The notes under the pieces: model-generated | Databases searched by the model: none | Told to the model about the DNA's origin: nothing | What the model saw: the letters and a program-made list of their open reading frames with translations, nothing else | Translations under genes and position numbers: made by a program | Assembly (NCBI RefSeq): GCF_003931565.1 | Contig: NZ_RRYI01000014.1 | Span: 1 to 32,242 of the forward strand | Length of the DNA: 32,242 nt | Direction of reading: 5' to 3' | Source of the DNA: Caulobacter sp. 602-1 | Lineage (GTDB): Bacteria > Pseudomonadota > Alphaproteobacteria > Caulobacterales > Caulobacteraceae | Part shown: one piece after another, positions 1 through 7,572 of the stretch | How the letters are laid out: each line of letters opens with the position of its first letter | Position numbering within the stretch: position 1 is the stretch's first letter

Positions 1-117
1 AGTAAAGCGCCCGAACCCGCAGGGGGCCTGGCGTAAGTATGAGACGGGGCGGACATGCAGACTCCCTGCGGCGAACCTAAACCCCTCCTCTCACGCACCG
101 CATGCCCAGGCTTTGAT
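1..117 (+). repeat. Left copy of perfect 117-bp terminal inverted repeat
   Basis: Bases 1-117 are the exact reverse complement of 32126-32242, compared base by base. Identity stops inside a FixK-type operator: both copies share the first half-site CTTTGAT and then diverge. No gene is evident inside the repeat. The two window ends stop at the same distance from the divergence point, which an arbitrary cut would not produce. It is therefore either a true terminal repeat or the end overlap of an assembly contig. Confidence 0.97.
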
Positions 118-126
118 CGCCGTCAA
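113..126 (+). promoter_or_regulatory. FixK/FNR-type operator upstream of the small membrane gene at 180
   Basis: TTGATCGCCGTCAA is a full TTGA-N6-TCAA match. Its centre is 60.5 bp upstream of the ATG at 180, fitting class II activation. The left half-site is the last part of the 117-bp repeat. Confidence 0.75.
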
Positions 127-179
127 TGCCAAGCTCGGTGATCCCCACCATGGTGACGATCCATTCCTGGGAGAGCTTC

Positions 180-449
180 ATGTCGACCAAGCTCGTGACG
201 CCGCCAAGGTCGCTTGCTCCAATCGCCGGCGCCGCCGCGCTCGTCGCCTGGAGCGCGGCCTTGTTCCAGGCCCTGCCGCGTCTCATGGCAGGCCCGCTCT
301 GTAGCGCGCGATCCGACCCGTTCTCGTTCGCCGGACATTGCCCCGCCTGTTTCGTGGCCGTGGGTTTGACCCTGGTCTTTCTGGCGAGCCTGACGAGTCC
401 GGCGCTATTGGCGCGCGCGATCCCGATTGGGCGGCCTTCGCGGCGATGA
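180..449 (+). CDS. Small two-helix membrane protein with GPLC and HCPAC motifs (left paralogue)
   Basis: The protein has 89 residues. The start at 180 is chosen because GGGAG lies 6-7 bases upstream and it aligns with the paralogue at the other end of the window. Two hydrophobic segments (about 14-35 and 55-75) flank a short loop with GPLC (C41) and HCPAC (H53, C54, C57). The Cys/His cluster could bind a metal or form a disulfide; that is inference. The paralogue at 31813-32064 shares ALPRL.AGPLCS and AGHCPAC and also sits behind a FixK box. The last codons overlap the next gene through ATGA at 446-449, suggesting translational coupling. I do not recognise a named family. Expected role: inner-membrane function induced under low oxygen. 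Confidence 0.75.
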   Translation: MSTKLVTPPRSLAPIAGAAALVAWSAALFQALPRLMAGPLCSARSDPFSFAGHCPACFVAVGLTLVFLASLTSPALLARAIPIGRPSRR

Positions 450-694
450 CCCAGGAGGTCGGCGCGGCTGGCCTGAACATCCCGTCCTTCAACGGCGACG
501 ATGTCACGCTGGCCTTCGCTGGAGCCTACCTGCCGCTGTGCCGCGCCTTGCGCGAGGCCGGCGCGATCGATCCGCACGCCCTGGCGGTCCGCATCCTGGC
601 GCGGCTTGGGCCGGAGCGCGAGGCCTCGTGGGCGGTGCTGGCGATCTCACTGGCCCACGTGCTGATCCAAGAGACCGAAACGTCGCGCGGCTAG
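446..694 (+). CDS. Small soluble protein with YLPLC motif, unknown function
   Basis: The protein has 82 residues, starting at the ATG that overlaps the previous stop (ATGA), so it is probably coupled to the membrane protein gene upstream and under the same FixK box. A longer in-frame start at 338 would run through most of that gene and is disfavoured. No signal peptide or membrane helix is visible. The core F-x-x-x-D-[VL]...YLPLCRALREAGAID is shared with the convergent gene at 691-1026 (F-x-x-x-D-L...YLPLCDELEAAGVLD), so the two are paralogues. The single Cys of that motif is common to both. Its stop overlaps that of the neighbour in CTAG at 691-694. Function unknown. Confidence 0.65.
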   Translation: MTQEVGAAGLNIPSFNGDDVTLAFAGAYLPLCRALREAGAIDPHALAVRILARLGPEREASWAVLAISLAHVLIQETETSRG

Positions 695-1026
695 GTCTGG
701 CCGCGCGCCTGATCGTCCTGCCGGCCGCCCTGGATCACGCGCAGCGCCACGTCCTTGGCGGCGTCGAACGAGGACGCCGAAAGCACGATGGTCTCCTCGG
801 GCCGGGGGCGACGCAGAACGGCTTGCAGGGCGGCGATCAGCGCCGCGCTCGAACTGACTTCCCCCGCCGGCGCGTAGAGCCCCATGGTGTCGGCGAGCTT
901 GCCGCGATCGAGGACCCCTGCCGCTTCGAGTTCATCGCACAGCGGCAGGTAGGTCGCGGCCATCAGCTTGACCAGGTCGCTCGCGCTGAACGTCAGCGCG
1001 CCTGGCCGGTCCTCGGAACCGCTCAT
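691..1026 (-). CDS. Small soluble protein with YLPLC motif, paralogue of 446-694
   Basis: The protein has 111 residues, with a good ribosome site (AGGAAGG) about 7 bases before the ATG at 1026. The N-terminal half carries the YLPLC-x2-L-x2-AG motif shared with the converging neighbour. The C-terminal part (about 55-110) is extra and includes a basic RRPRPEET stretch. There is no signal peptide. Gene order is tail to tail with shared stop bases. No FixK box of the standard spacing is visible upstream, but an AACCGGA/TCCGGTT inverted repeat lies at 1172-1201. Function unknown; coding confidence rests on the ribosome site, the paralogy and the codon bias. Confidence 0.7.
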   Translation of the reverse strand: MSGSEDRPGALTFSASDLVKLMAATYLPLCDELEAAGVLDRGKLADTMGLYAPAGEVSSSAALIAALQAVLRRPRPEETIVLSASSFDAAKDVALRVIQGGRQDDQARGQT

Positions 1027-1337
1027 GTCTTCAACCTTCCTGCTGGCGCCGCGGCCGATCGAATTGAAAACTCATCTCTCGCCTTCGGCCGCCAGTGATG
1101 CGGGCAGAATCGATTTCATAGGCCAAATCGCCCCCTAGGAGCGATGCTTCTATTTCTCATTTTGAGTATTGAACCGGAATCTGTACTTTTATTATCCGGT
1201 TGCAAATTTCGATCCGTGGCGCAGATCGCATCAAATATATGGGTGAAGAGATTTAGGTAAAAGCGCTGGGGATAGATACCTCGGCCTGATTTTTGGGGGC
1301 TCTGAAGGCGGCGGGAAGAGCGGCTCGGCTTCGCTCG
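1027..1337. other. Intergenic stretch of 311 bp, AT-richer than surroundings
   Basis: This holds the upstream region of the minus-strand gene ending at 1026 and the 3' flank of the minus-strand Nramp gene. Around 1130-1260 the composition is clearly AT-richer than the rest of the window. I see one inverted repeat (1172-1201) but no convincing coding frame, no strong terminator and no full FixK box. Confidence 0.6.
1172..1201. promoter_or_regulatory. Inverted repeat AACCGGA-N16-TCCGGTT, possible operator
   Basis: Seven-base perfect arms at 1172-1178 and 1195-1201 enclose an AT-rich 16-base spacer, about 150-170 bp upstream of the minus-strand gene starting at 1026. It could be an operator or a weak hairpin. 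The factor is unknown. Confidence 0.3.
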
Positions 1338-2630
1338 CTAGCGGCCCCAGGTCGCCAGCAGGCCCACCGCCGCGGCGGTCATCACCAAGGTCGCGAGCCA
1401 CCCGACGACTTTCAGTCCCGGGTGAAGCTTGAACGAGCCCATGACTGCGCGGCGGCTGGACATGTGCATCATCAAGGCCATGATCGGAACGGCGACGATC
1501 CCGTTGATCACCGCGCTCCAGAAAAGCGCCTTGATGGGGTCGATGGGGCTGAAGTTGAGCGCCGCGCCGATCAGCGTGGCCACCGCGATGGCGCCGTAGA
1601 ACGCCTTGGCGCGTCTGGGTTTTCTGGCCAGGCCCACGTGCCAGCCGAACGTCTCGCCCAGGGCGTAGGCCGAGGAGCCGGCCAGCACGGGCAAGGCCAG
1701 CAGACCGGTGCCGATGATCCCCAGGGCGAAGACGAAGAACGCCAGCGGGCCGGCGATGGGCCGCAAGGCTTCGGCCGCCTGGGCCGAGGTCTGGATGTCG
1801 CTGACCCCGTGGGCGTGCAAGGTCGCCGCCGTGGTCAAGATGATGAACAGGGCCACGGCGTTGGAGATCGCCATGCCGACATAGGTGTCGATGCGGATGC
1901 GTCGAAACTCCGCGGGCGCCTGATCCGGCGCTCTCAGAAGCGGCTTGGCGTCGACACGCTCCCTGACCTCCTCGACTTCCTCTTCGGCCTGCCAGAAGAA
2001 AAGGTAGGGACTGATCGTCGTTCCCAGCAGCGCGACGATGGCCGTCAGATAGTCGGCGTTGAAGGTCACGCTCGGCATGACGAGGCTGCGCGCCACCGTC
2101 GGCCAGGGAATCTGGACGACGAACGCCACGCCGACATAGGCGAACAGCGACAGGGTCAGCCACTTGAGGACGGACACGTAGCGGGAATAGCGCGAGAAGA
2201 CCTCGAGAAGCACCGAGACCAGGCCGAAGAGGGCGACATAGAGCAGGGCGGGCCCGCCGATCAGCAGCTTCAGAGCCGCGGCCATGGCGCCCAGGTCCGC
2301 TCCGAGATTGATGACATTGGCGCTGACCACCAGAAGGACCACGGCATAGACCATGCCGCCCGGATAGTGGCGCTTGAGGTTGCCGGCGATTCCTCGTCCG
2401 GTGACCCGGCCGATTCTGGCGCTGATCTCCTGGATCGCGCACATCAGAGGCCAGCTGAACAGCATCACCCAGGTCAGGCCGAAGCCGAATTGCGCGCCCG
2501 CCTGCGAATAGGTGGCGATGCCGCTGGGATCATCATCCGAGGCTCCCGTGATCAACCCCGGACCGAGGACCCGCAGGAGCCTGGGCCGTTCGGGCTGCTT
2601 GACGGCGGCGTGATCAACGGCGTCGATCAT
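1338..2630 (-). CDS. Nramp-family divalent metal transporter, atypical metal-site motifs
   Basis: The protein has 430 residues. The start at 2630 has GAGG five bases upstream; a longer start at 2738 would overlap the divergent cytochrome gene. It is strongly hydrophobic with about 11 membrane segments, consistent with the Nramp fold. The first-helix motif is DPSG (34-37) where classical MntH has DPGN, and the sixth-helix region reads TTISPY (204-209) followed by FFWQAEEEVEE where classical members have a metal-binding MPH. The soft Met ligand used for Mn/Fe selectivity is therefore absent. It clearly belongs to the family, but the transported ion cannot be read from sequence. It is divergent from the cytochrome c gene; the FixK-like box at 2646-2659 is too close to this start to activate it and could instead repress it. 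Confidence 0.85.
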   Translation of the reverse strand: MIDAVDHAAVKQPERPRLLRVLGPGLITGASDDDPSGIATYSQAGAQFGFGLTWVMLFSWPLMCAIQEISARIGRVTGRGIAGNLKRHYPGGMVYAVVLLVVSANVINLGADLGAMAAALKLLIGGPALLYVALFGLVSVLLEVFSRYSRYVSVLKWLTLSLFAYVGVAFVVQIPWPTVARSLVMPSVTFNADYLTAIVALLGTTISPYLFFWQAEEEVEEVRERVDAKPLLRAPDQAPAEFRRIRIDTYVGMAISNAVALFIILTTAATLHAHGVSDIQTSAQAAEALRPIAGPLAFFVFALGIIGTGLLALPVLAGSSAYALGETFGWHVGLARKPRRAKAFYGAIAVATLIGAALNFSPIDPIKALFWSAVINGIVAVPIMALMMHMSSRRAVMGSFKLHPGLKVVGWLATLVMTAAAVGLLATWGR

Positions 2631-2645
2631 CAGGTCCTCGTGATA

Positions 2646-2659
2646 TTGATCAGGATCAG
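2646..2659 (+). promoter_or_regulatory. FixK-type operator upstream of cytochrome c gene
   Basis: TTGATCAGGATCAG matches TTGA-N6-TCAA except the last base. Its centre is 65.5 bp upstream of the cytochrome ATG at 2718, the spacing seen at other boxes in this window. Confidence 0.6.
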
Positions 2660-2717
2660 GGCGGGCCCTTATCCTATGGTCAGGCTTGTGTCTTGAATGT
2701 GGGCTCGGAGCTTGGTC

Positions 2718-3164
2718 ATGAACGTCGACGCGATGCACGTCCAGGTCGCCCGGAACCCGACGCCTTGCGCACGCCGCACCTTTCGGATTCCAGTTCCTCT
2801 GGGTTTGCGCCTACTTCCGCTGGTCCTCAGCGGGGCCGTGGTCGCCGCGCCCGCGGCGGCCAGCCCGCCCGACCCTGTCGCCCGAGGCCAGGTCATCGTC
2901 GAGCGCGACTGCGCCGGCTGTCACGCGGTGGGCCGGACCGGCGACAGTCCCAATCCTCAAGCCCCGCGCTTTCGCCAACTGCATGAACGGTATGATGTCG
3001 AGGCGCTGAGCGAGGCCTTGACCGAGGGCTTGACGGTCGGTCACGGACCGATGCCCGAATGGTCGTTTGGGCCGGCCGACAACGCCGCGATCCTGGCCTA
3101 TCTGAAGAGCCTCGAGGCGCCGACCAAGGGCAAGGCCAAGCCGGCCGCCTCACGGATCCCATGA
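2718..3164 (+). CDS. Class I c-type cytochrome, exported
   Basis: The protein has 148 residues. The ATG at 2718 has GGAG about 7 bases upstream; upstream in-frame codons lack a site. A signal sequence spans about 24-49 (a leucine/valine-rich core, then AAPAAAS). A single heme site CAGCH (C65, C68, H69) is followed by a likely axial Met in GPMPEW (M112). This is a small monoheme electron carrier or cbb3-type donor in the periplasm, by family knowledge. Paralogous cytochromes lie at 14808 and 20990, all with the same AP.F....RY and AYL.(S/G)L framing. Placed behind a FixK box and followed by a universal stress gene, it fits microaerobic respiration. Confidence 0.9.
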   Translation: MNVDAMHVQVARNPTPCARRTFRIPVPLGLRLLPLVLSGAVVAAPAAASPPDPVARGQVIVERDCAGCHAVGRTGDSPNPQAPRFRQLHERYDVEALSEALTEGLTVGHGPMPEWSFGPADNAAILAYLKSLEAPTKGKAKPAASRIP

Positions 3165-3266
3165 AACCGTCCCGCCAGCGCGTGGCTTTGCTCAAGAATA
3201 TCTGACCTGGACAAAGGAAATCTCCGGGGCTGGGCGAAGAAAATATGGGTCGCGCGGCGGCCCGTT

Positions 3267-3280
3267 TTGACCGGCGTCAA
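3267..3280 (+). promoter_or_regulatory. FixK-type operator upstream of universal stress gene
   Basis: TTGACCGGCGTCAA is a full TTGA-N6-TCAA match between the cytochrome gene and the usp start at 3387. The centre-to-start distance is 113.5 bp, longer than the others, implying a leader of about 70 bases. Confidence 0.7.
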
Positions 3281-3386
3281 TCGTCCGGTCGGCGCCCGCC
3301 GGGGCTCCGTACAAATGCGGATGCCGGCGCGACGAGGCGCTCGCTAGCGTGATCTCCAGGCGCTCTTGCCGGCCTTGGAGGCGATG

Positions 3387-4187
3387 ATGAAGAACGTTCT
3401 GCTTTTCGTGCACCAGGACGAAGGCCAGGAAGCCCGCCTGCAGGCGGCCCTGGATGCGACGCGAGCCCTGAAGGGTCACCTGACCTGTATCGACGTAACC
3501 CCTATCACCGTGGTCGCCGGCGACGACGGCGGTCAGGCCCAGGCGCTGCTCTTGGTGGAGGAGCGCAAGCTTGAGACGGCCAATCGCGTGGCCCTGACCG
3601 CCCGACTGACCCAAGAAGGCCTGCCGTGGGATTGGATCGAGAGCACAGGCGACGTCGCCAGCTGCGTCCTGGACGCAGCGGGCTTGGCAGATCTGATCGT
3701 CATCAACTGCAAGCGCGACACCTTCATGCAGATCGAGCCGCGGGCGATCGCTAGCTCGACGGTGATGGGCGCGCGTTGCCCGGTCTTGGCGGTGCCCGAC
3801 GCCGCGCGGGGCTTCGACGCCGGCGGCCACGCCGTCGTGGCGTGGGACGGCTCGGCCTCGGCCATGGGGGCGTTGCGCGCGGCTACGCCCCTTCTGCGCC
3901 TGGCCGGATCGGTGGCCATTTTCAACGCCGACGACGGCGGCAAGGGCGCGCCTGAGGAGGCCGCCGCAGCCTATCTGTCGCGCTACGGCGTCCACGCCTC
4001 CATCGAACGGGCCTCGGCCCACGGCCAGCGCGCCGATGCGGCGATCCTCAAGGCCTGCGCCGACCAGCACGCCAGCTACTGCGTGATGGGCGCCTATGGC
4101 CAGGGTCGGCTGCGCGAGGACCTGTTCGGCGGGGTCACCCGCGGCATGCTTTCCGCGGCCCGCCTGCCGCTCGTCCTTGGCCGCTGA
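3387..4187 (+). CDS. Tandem-domain universal stress protein (UspA family)
   Basis: The protein has 266 residues. The second of two adjacent ATGs is chosen because GGAGG then lies five bases upstream, exactly as in the paralogue at 20142. The N-terminal domain starts MKNVLLFVH and has VINCKRD; the C-terminal domain has VVAWDGS and ends in a nucleotide-binding-like GAYGQGRLREDLFGG loop. That loop matches G-x2-G-x9-G, but the usual final Ser/Thr is Gly, so ATP binding is uncertain. Very similar to 20142-20945. Such proteins protect cells in stress or dormancy, and in alphaproteobacteria they are often low-oxygen induced; the box at 3267 agrees. Cytoplasmic. Confidence 0.9.
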   Translation: MKNVLLFVHQDEGQEARLQAALDATRALKGHLTCIDVTPITVVAGDDGGQAQALLLVEERKLETANRVALTARLTQEGLPWDWIESTGDVASCVLDAAGLADLIVINCKRDTFMQIEPRAIASSTVMGARCPVLAVPDAARGFDAGGHAVVAWDGSASAMGALRAATPLLRLAGSVAIFNADDGGKGAPEEAAAAYLSRYGVHASIERASAHGQRADAAILKACADQHASYCVMGAYGQGRLREDLFGGVTRGMLSAARLPLVLGR

Positions 4188-4198
4188 AGCACGAAGGC

Positions 4199-4225
4199 CG
4201 CGCCGGGCCGTGATCGCTCGGCGCG
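4199..4225. terminator. Possible bidirectional hairpin between convergent usp genes
   Basis: CGCGCCG at 4199-4205 pairs with CGGCGCG at 4219-4225 across a 13-base loop, in the 41-bp gap between two convergent genes. There is no T-tract, so intrinsic termination is uncertain. Confidence 0.3.
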
Positions 4226-4228
4226 CGC

Positions 4229-5086
4229 TTAGTGGGCTAGGAGCAGGTTCAGCGTCCGGCCGTGGACGATCAGCGACTTGGTGACGCCGCCTAGGACATC
4301 TTCGCGAAGGCGCGAGTGTTCGAAAGCGCCGGCCACCAGCAGACCCGCGTCCCAGGATCGCGCCTGGCGAACCAGGCCATCGTATCGGCTGAGGCCATCA
4401 CGGGACTCGACCTCGATCTCGCTTACGCCGTGGCGACGAAGATAGGCGACCAGTTGTTCGGGCGCGGCGATAACCCGCTCGCTGGCGCGCAGATGGGCCG
4501 GATCCTGGAGAATGACCACGCGTGTAGCAGCCTTGAGGAGTGGCATGGCGGCGCGTACGGCGCGCGCGGCCGCCGGGCTGCCGTTCCAGGCGATGGCCGC
4601 GCCGAGGCCCAAATCTCCGCGCGCTCCGCTGATCACCAGGACCGGAACCTGGGCGCGAAGGAGAGCGTCGGTCATCAGTCCGCTCCAAGATCCCAGGGCC
4701 TGCAGCGTCAGGCGGCCAACGACCACCAGATCGGCGAACGGCGCGAGGGCCGATAGGTCCAGCGCGTGCGCCGACTGCTCCTCGACAAAGACGATGCGGC
4801 CGGCGTCCGATTCGACGCCCGGGCTCGATTGTCCGGTCACCTCACGGGCCATGGCCTCGACGCCGCGACGCAGCTCCGCCTGCGCGTTCTGGGCGGCCTC
4901 TCGCGACGCGGGCGGTACGCCAAGGCCGTTTTTATCCTGGGCGGCGTTTCCGAACATCGCCAGGGGAGGGGCCAGGACCACACTGACCTGCCCATGGGCG
5001 GTGCGCGCCAGTTCGGCGGCGGAAGCAAGCGTCAGGGCGTCGTCGTCGGCGCCGGTGAGAACGGTCAGGATACTGGCGTAGCTCAC
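4229..5086 (-). CDS. Universal stress protein, second divergent type
   Basis: The protein has 285 residues from a GTG start at 5086 with GAGG eight bases upstream. Conserved sequence begins at SYASILTVL, so ATG starts further upstream (to 5236) add a basic tail unlike the family and are rejected. It has two Usp-like halves: LVVVGRLTLQ...PVLVISG near the middle and AIAWNGSPAA opening the second. The terminal loop GAFEHSRLREDVLGG has Glu where the second Gly of G-x2-G-x9-G should be, so the nucleotide site looks degenerate. It is more distant from the two other Usp proteins here than they are from each other. Convergent with the first usp and divergent from the copper ATPase; a FixK-like site lies at 5139-5152. 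Confidence 0.85.
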   Translation of the reverse strand: MSYASILTVLTGADDDALTLASAAELARTAHGQVSVVLAPPLAMFGNAAQDKNGLGVPPASREAAQNAQAELRRGVEAMAREVTGQSSPGVESDAGRIVFVEEQSAHALDLSALAPFADLVVVGRLTLQALGSWSGLMTDALLRAQVPVLVISGARGDLGLGAAIAWNGSPAAARAVRAAMPLLKAATRVVILQDPAHLRASERVIAAPEQLVAYLRRHGVSEIEVESRDGLSRYDGLVRQARSWDAGLLVAGAFEHSRLREDVLGGVTKSLIVHGRTLNLLLAH

Positions 5087-5138
5087 GGCGAGATCCTCAT
5101 GCCATGCTGGGAGTTTGGGGCCGCGCGCTGGCGCGCCC

Positions 5139-5152
5139 TTGCGCCAAATCAA
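5139..5152 (-). promoter_or_regulatory. FixK-like operator upstream of minus-strand usp
   Basis: The plus strand reads TTGCGCCAAATCAA, one mismatch from TTGA-N6-TCAA. Its centre is 59.5 bp from the GTG at 5086, matching the common spacing. It could also serve the divergent ATPase at 5358 with a long leader. Confidence 0.5.
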
Positions 5153-5357
5153 GTTCCTCCGCATCGTCAGGCGCAGACGCAGTCGTCTACGGGACATTGC
5201 GGATGCCGCGCCGGCGCATGCGCGCGTCAACATCACCCGCGCCTGTCGGCTGAGCCATGCGGCCGCATCGCGGGCGTCCGGTCACGGCGGCGCGAAACCT
5301 ATGGAAGACGCGGCTCCGTCGAGACCTCGACGCGGCCCGCGCGGCGAGGTCGACGGA

Positions 5358-7529
5358 ATGAACGCCCACGAGCCAGACGCGACCGACAGCTCGCTCGCGC
5401 CGGCGACGCCGCTTGGCGCGCTGGTCTTCACCTGTCCCATGCATCCCCAGGTGCGCCAGGCCGGCCCCGGGCTTTGCCCGTTCTGCGGCATGGCGCTCGA
5501 GCCGGTCTCCGCTTTGGGCGATCAGCCGCCCAATGCCGAACTGGCCGACATGACGCGGCGCTTCTGGATAGGCCTTTGTCTGACCCTGCCGGTCTTCACA
5601 CTGGAGATGGGCGCCCACCTGATGGGTCACCATCGGTGGGTCGCGCCGATGGTTTCCAATCTGATCCAGTTCGCTCTGTCGACGCCCGTGGTGCTGTGGG
5701 CCGGCTGGCCGTTCTGGGTTCGCGGCTGGCGGTCGGTGGTCAGCGGTCGGCTCAACATGTTCACCCTGATCGCCATGGGGGTGGGCGTCGCCTACGGCGA
5801 GAGCCTCGTCGGCCTGTTCGCGCCTCGGCTGCTGCCGTCGGGCGCGCGCGACGCCATGGGCGCGACGCCCGTCTATTTCGAGGCCGCCGCGGTGATAACT
5901 GTCCTGGCTCTGCTGGGCCAGGTCCTGGAGCTTCGCGCGCGCGAGCGCACGTCGGGGGCCATCCGGGCTCTGCTTGACCTGGCGCCCAAGACGGCGCGCC
6001 GGGTCAAGGCGGACGGGAGCGACGAGACCGTGACCCTGGACCTCGTGTCGGTCGGCGATCGCCTGAGGGTTCGTCCGGGCGAGAAGATTCCGGTCGACGG
6101 CGTGCTGGTCGAAGGCCGCGTGACGATTGATGAGTCGCTGGTCACCGGCGAGTCCATGCCGGTCACCAAGGCCGCCGGTGACACGGTGGTCGCCGGCGCG
6201 ATCAACCGGACCGGCGCCTTCGTCATGCGCGCCGAGAAGGTCGGGTCTCAAACCCTGCTCGCGCGGATCGTGCAGATGGTCGAGCAAGCCCAGCGCAGCC
6301 GGGCGCCGGTGCAGCGGACGGCCGACCGGATTTCGGCCTGGTTCGTGCCGGCGGTCATCGGCGTCGCGCTCGCGGCCGCCGCGGCCTGGATGGCTTTCGG
6401 ACCTCAACCCCGTCTCGGCTATGCCCTGATGGCGGCGGTTTCGGTGTTGATCATCGCCTGTCCCTGCGCGCTCGGGCTGGCGACCCCGATATCGATCATG
6501 GTCGGGATCGGCCGCGGCGCGCGCCTGGGCGTGCTGATCAAGGACGCCGAGGCGCTGGAGCGGCTAGAGAAGATCGACACCCTGGTCGTCGACAAGACCG
6601 GAACTCTCACCGAAGGACGTCCGGCGGTGACGGCCGTCGAGCCCGCCGAGGGTTTCGATGCGGCGCGGCTGCTGCGCCTGGCCGCGAGCCTGGAGCGCGG
6701 AAGCGAGCACCCGCTGGCCGAGGCTATCCTGGCCATGGCTCGTGATCGCGGCCTGGCCTTGTCGGAACCCGCGCAGGTCGACTCGCCAGTAGGCCTCGGC
6801 GTGCTGGGCCTGGTCGACGGACAGCGCGTGGCGGTCGGCGGGCCCCGGCTCATGGCCCAGGAAGGCGTCGAGGCGGCTCCCCTCGCAGCACGGGCCGAGG
6901 TTCTACGTCGCGCCGGCGCGACGGCGGTGTTCGTGGCTGTCGGCGGGCGGTTGGCCGGCGTGCTGGGGATCGCCGATCCGATCAAGGCGACGACTCCAGC
7001 GGCCTTGGCGGCCTTGGAGGCCGACGGCGTTCGCGTGGTCGTGGTGACCGGAGACAACCGCACCACGGCGCTGGCCGTGGCCGCGCGTCTGGGCCTTCAG
7101 GAGGTTGAGGCCGACGTCTCGCCCCAGGACAAGGTCAAGGTGGTGGCGCGCTTGCGGGCGCAGGGGCGCCTGGTGGCCATGGCCGGCGACGGCGTCAATG
7201 ACGCGCCGGCCCTGGCGGCGGCCGAGGTCGGGGTGGCCATGGGGGCGGGCGCCGACGTCGCCATTGAGAGCGCGGGGGTGACCCTGGTGCAGGGCGACCT
7301 GCAGGGCATCGTCAGAGCCAAGCGACTGTCCCGGGCGGTCATGCGAAATATCCGCCAGAACCTGGTGTTTGCCTTCGCCTACAATCTCGCCGGCGTGCCG
7401 ATCGCCGCAGGCGTGCTCTACCCGGCGTTCGGCATAACGCTGTCGCCGGCGATCGCGGCGCTGGCCATGGCGCTGTCGTCGGTGAGCGTGGTGGCCAACG
7501 CCTTGCGCCTGCGTGGGACACGGCTCTGA
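5358..7529 (+). CDS. Copper-type P1B heavy-metal-translocating ATPase
   Basis: The protein has 723 residues. The start at 5358 follows GAGG by eight bases; the longer frame to 5115 adds an Arg-rich tail. In order: an N-terminal metal-binding region FTCPMHP...CPFCGMALEP (about 24-49, three Cys plus Met/His), paired membrane helices, the actuator loop with TGES (263-266), the metal-site CPC (368-370) in IIACPCALGLATP, the phosphorylation motif DKTGT (D412), the nucleotide-domain HP in SEHPLAEAI, and GDGVNDAP. The last helices carry YN and MALSSVSVVANALRL, the signature of Cu(I) pumps. It exports Cu(I) or supplies copper for oxidase assembly; the FixK setting favours a role with cbb3 oxidase, but that is inference. 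No classical HMA ferredoxin-like domain is present. Confidence 0.93.
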   Translation: MNAHEPDATDSSLAPATPLGALVFTCPMHPQVRQAGPGLCPFCGMALEPVSALGDQPPNAELADMTRRFWIGLCLTLPVFTLEMGAHLMGHHRWVAPMVSNLIQFALSTPVVLWAGWPFWVRGWRSVVSGRLNMFTLIAMGVGVAYGESLVGLFAPRLLPSGARDAMGATPVYFEAAAVITVLALLGQVLELRARERTSGAIRALLDLAPKTARRVKADGSDETVTLDLVSVGDRLRVRPGEKIPVDGVLVEGRVTIDESLVTGESMPVTKAAGDTVVAGAINRTGAFVMRAEKVGSQTLLARIVQMVEQAQRSRAPVQRTADRISAWFVPAVIGVALAAAAAWMAFGPQPRLGYALMAAVSVLIIACPCALGLATPISIMVGIGRGARLGVLIKDAEALERLEKIDTLVVDKTGTLTEGRPAVTAVEPAEGFDAARLLRLAASLERGSEHPLAEAILAMARDRGLALSEPAQVDSPVGLGVLGLVDGQRVAVGGPRLMAQEGVEAAPLAARAEVLRRAGATAVFVAVGGRLAGVLGIADPIKATTPAALAALEADGVRVVVVTGDNRTTALAVAARLGLQEVEADVSPQDKVKVVARLRAQGRLVAMAGDGVNDAPALAAAEVGVAMGAGADVAIESAGVTLVQGDLQGIVRAKRLSRAVMRNIRQNLVFAFAYNLAGVPIAAGVLYPAFGITLSPAIAALAMALSSVSVVANALRLRGTRL

Positions 7530-7572
7530 CCGGCGCTTTGCTCGAGCATGAGGGCCGCGCCCGAACCGCTGT

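Noticed and set aside
1220..1233. GCAGATCGCATCAA as a FixK box for the gene ending at 1026
   Set aside because: Only one half-site is good and the distance to the start is about 200 bp.
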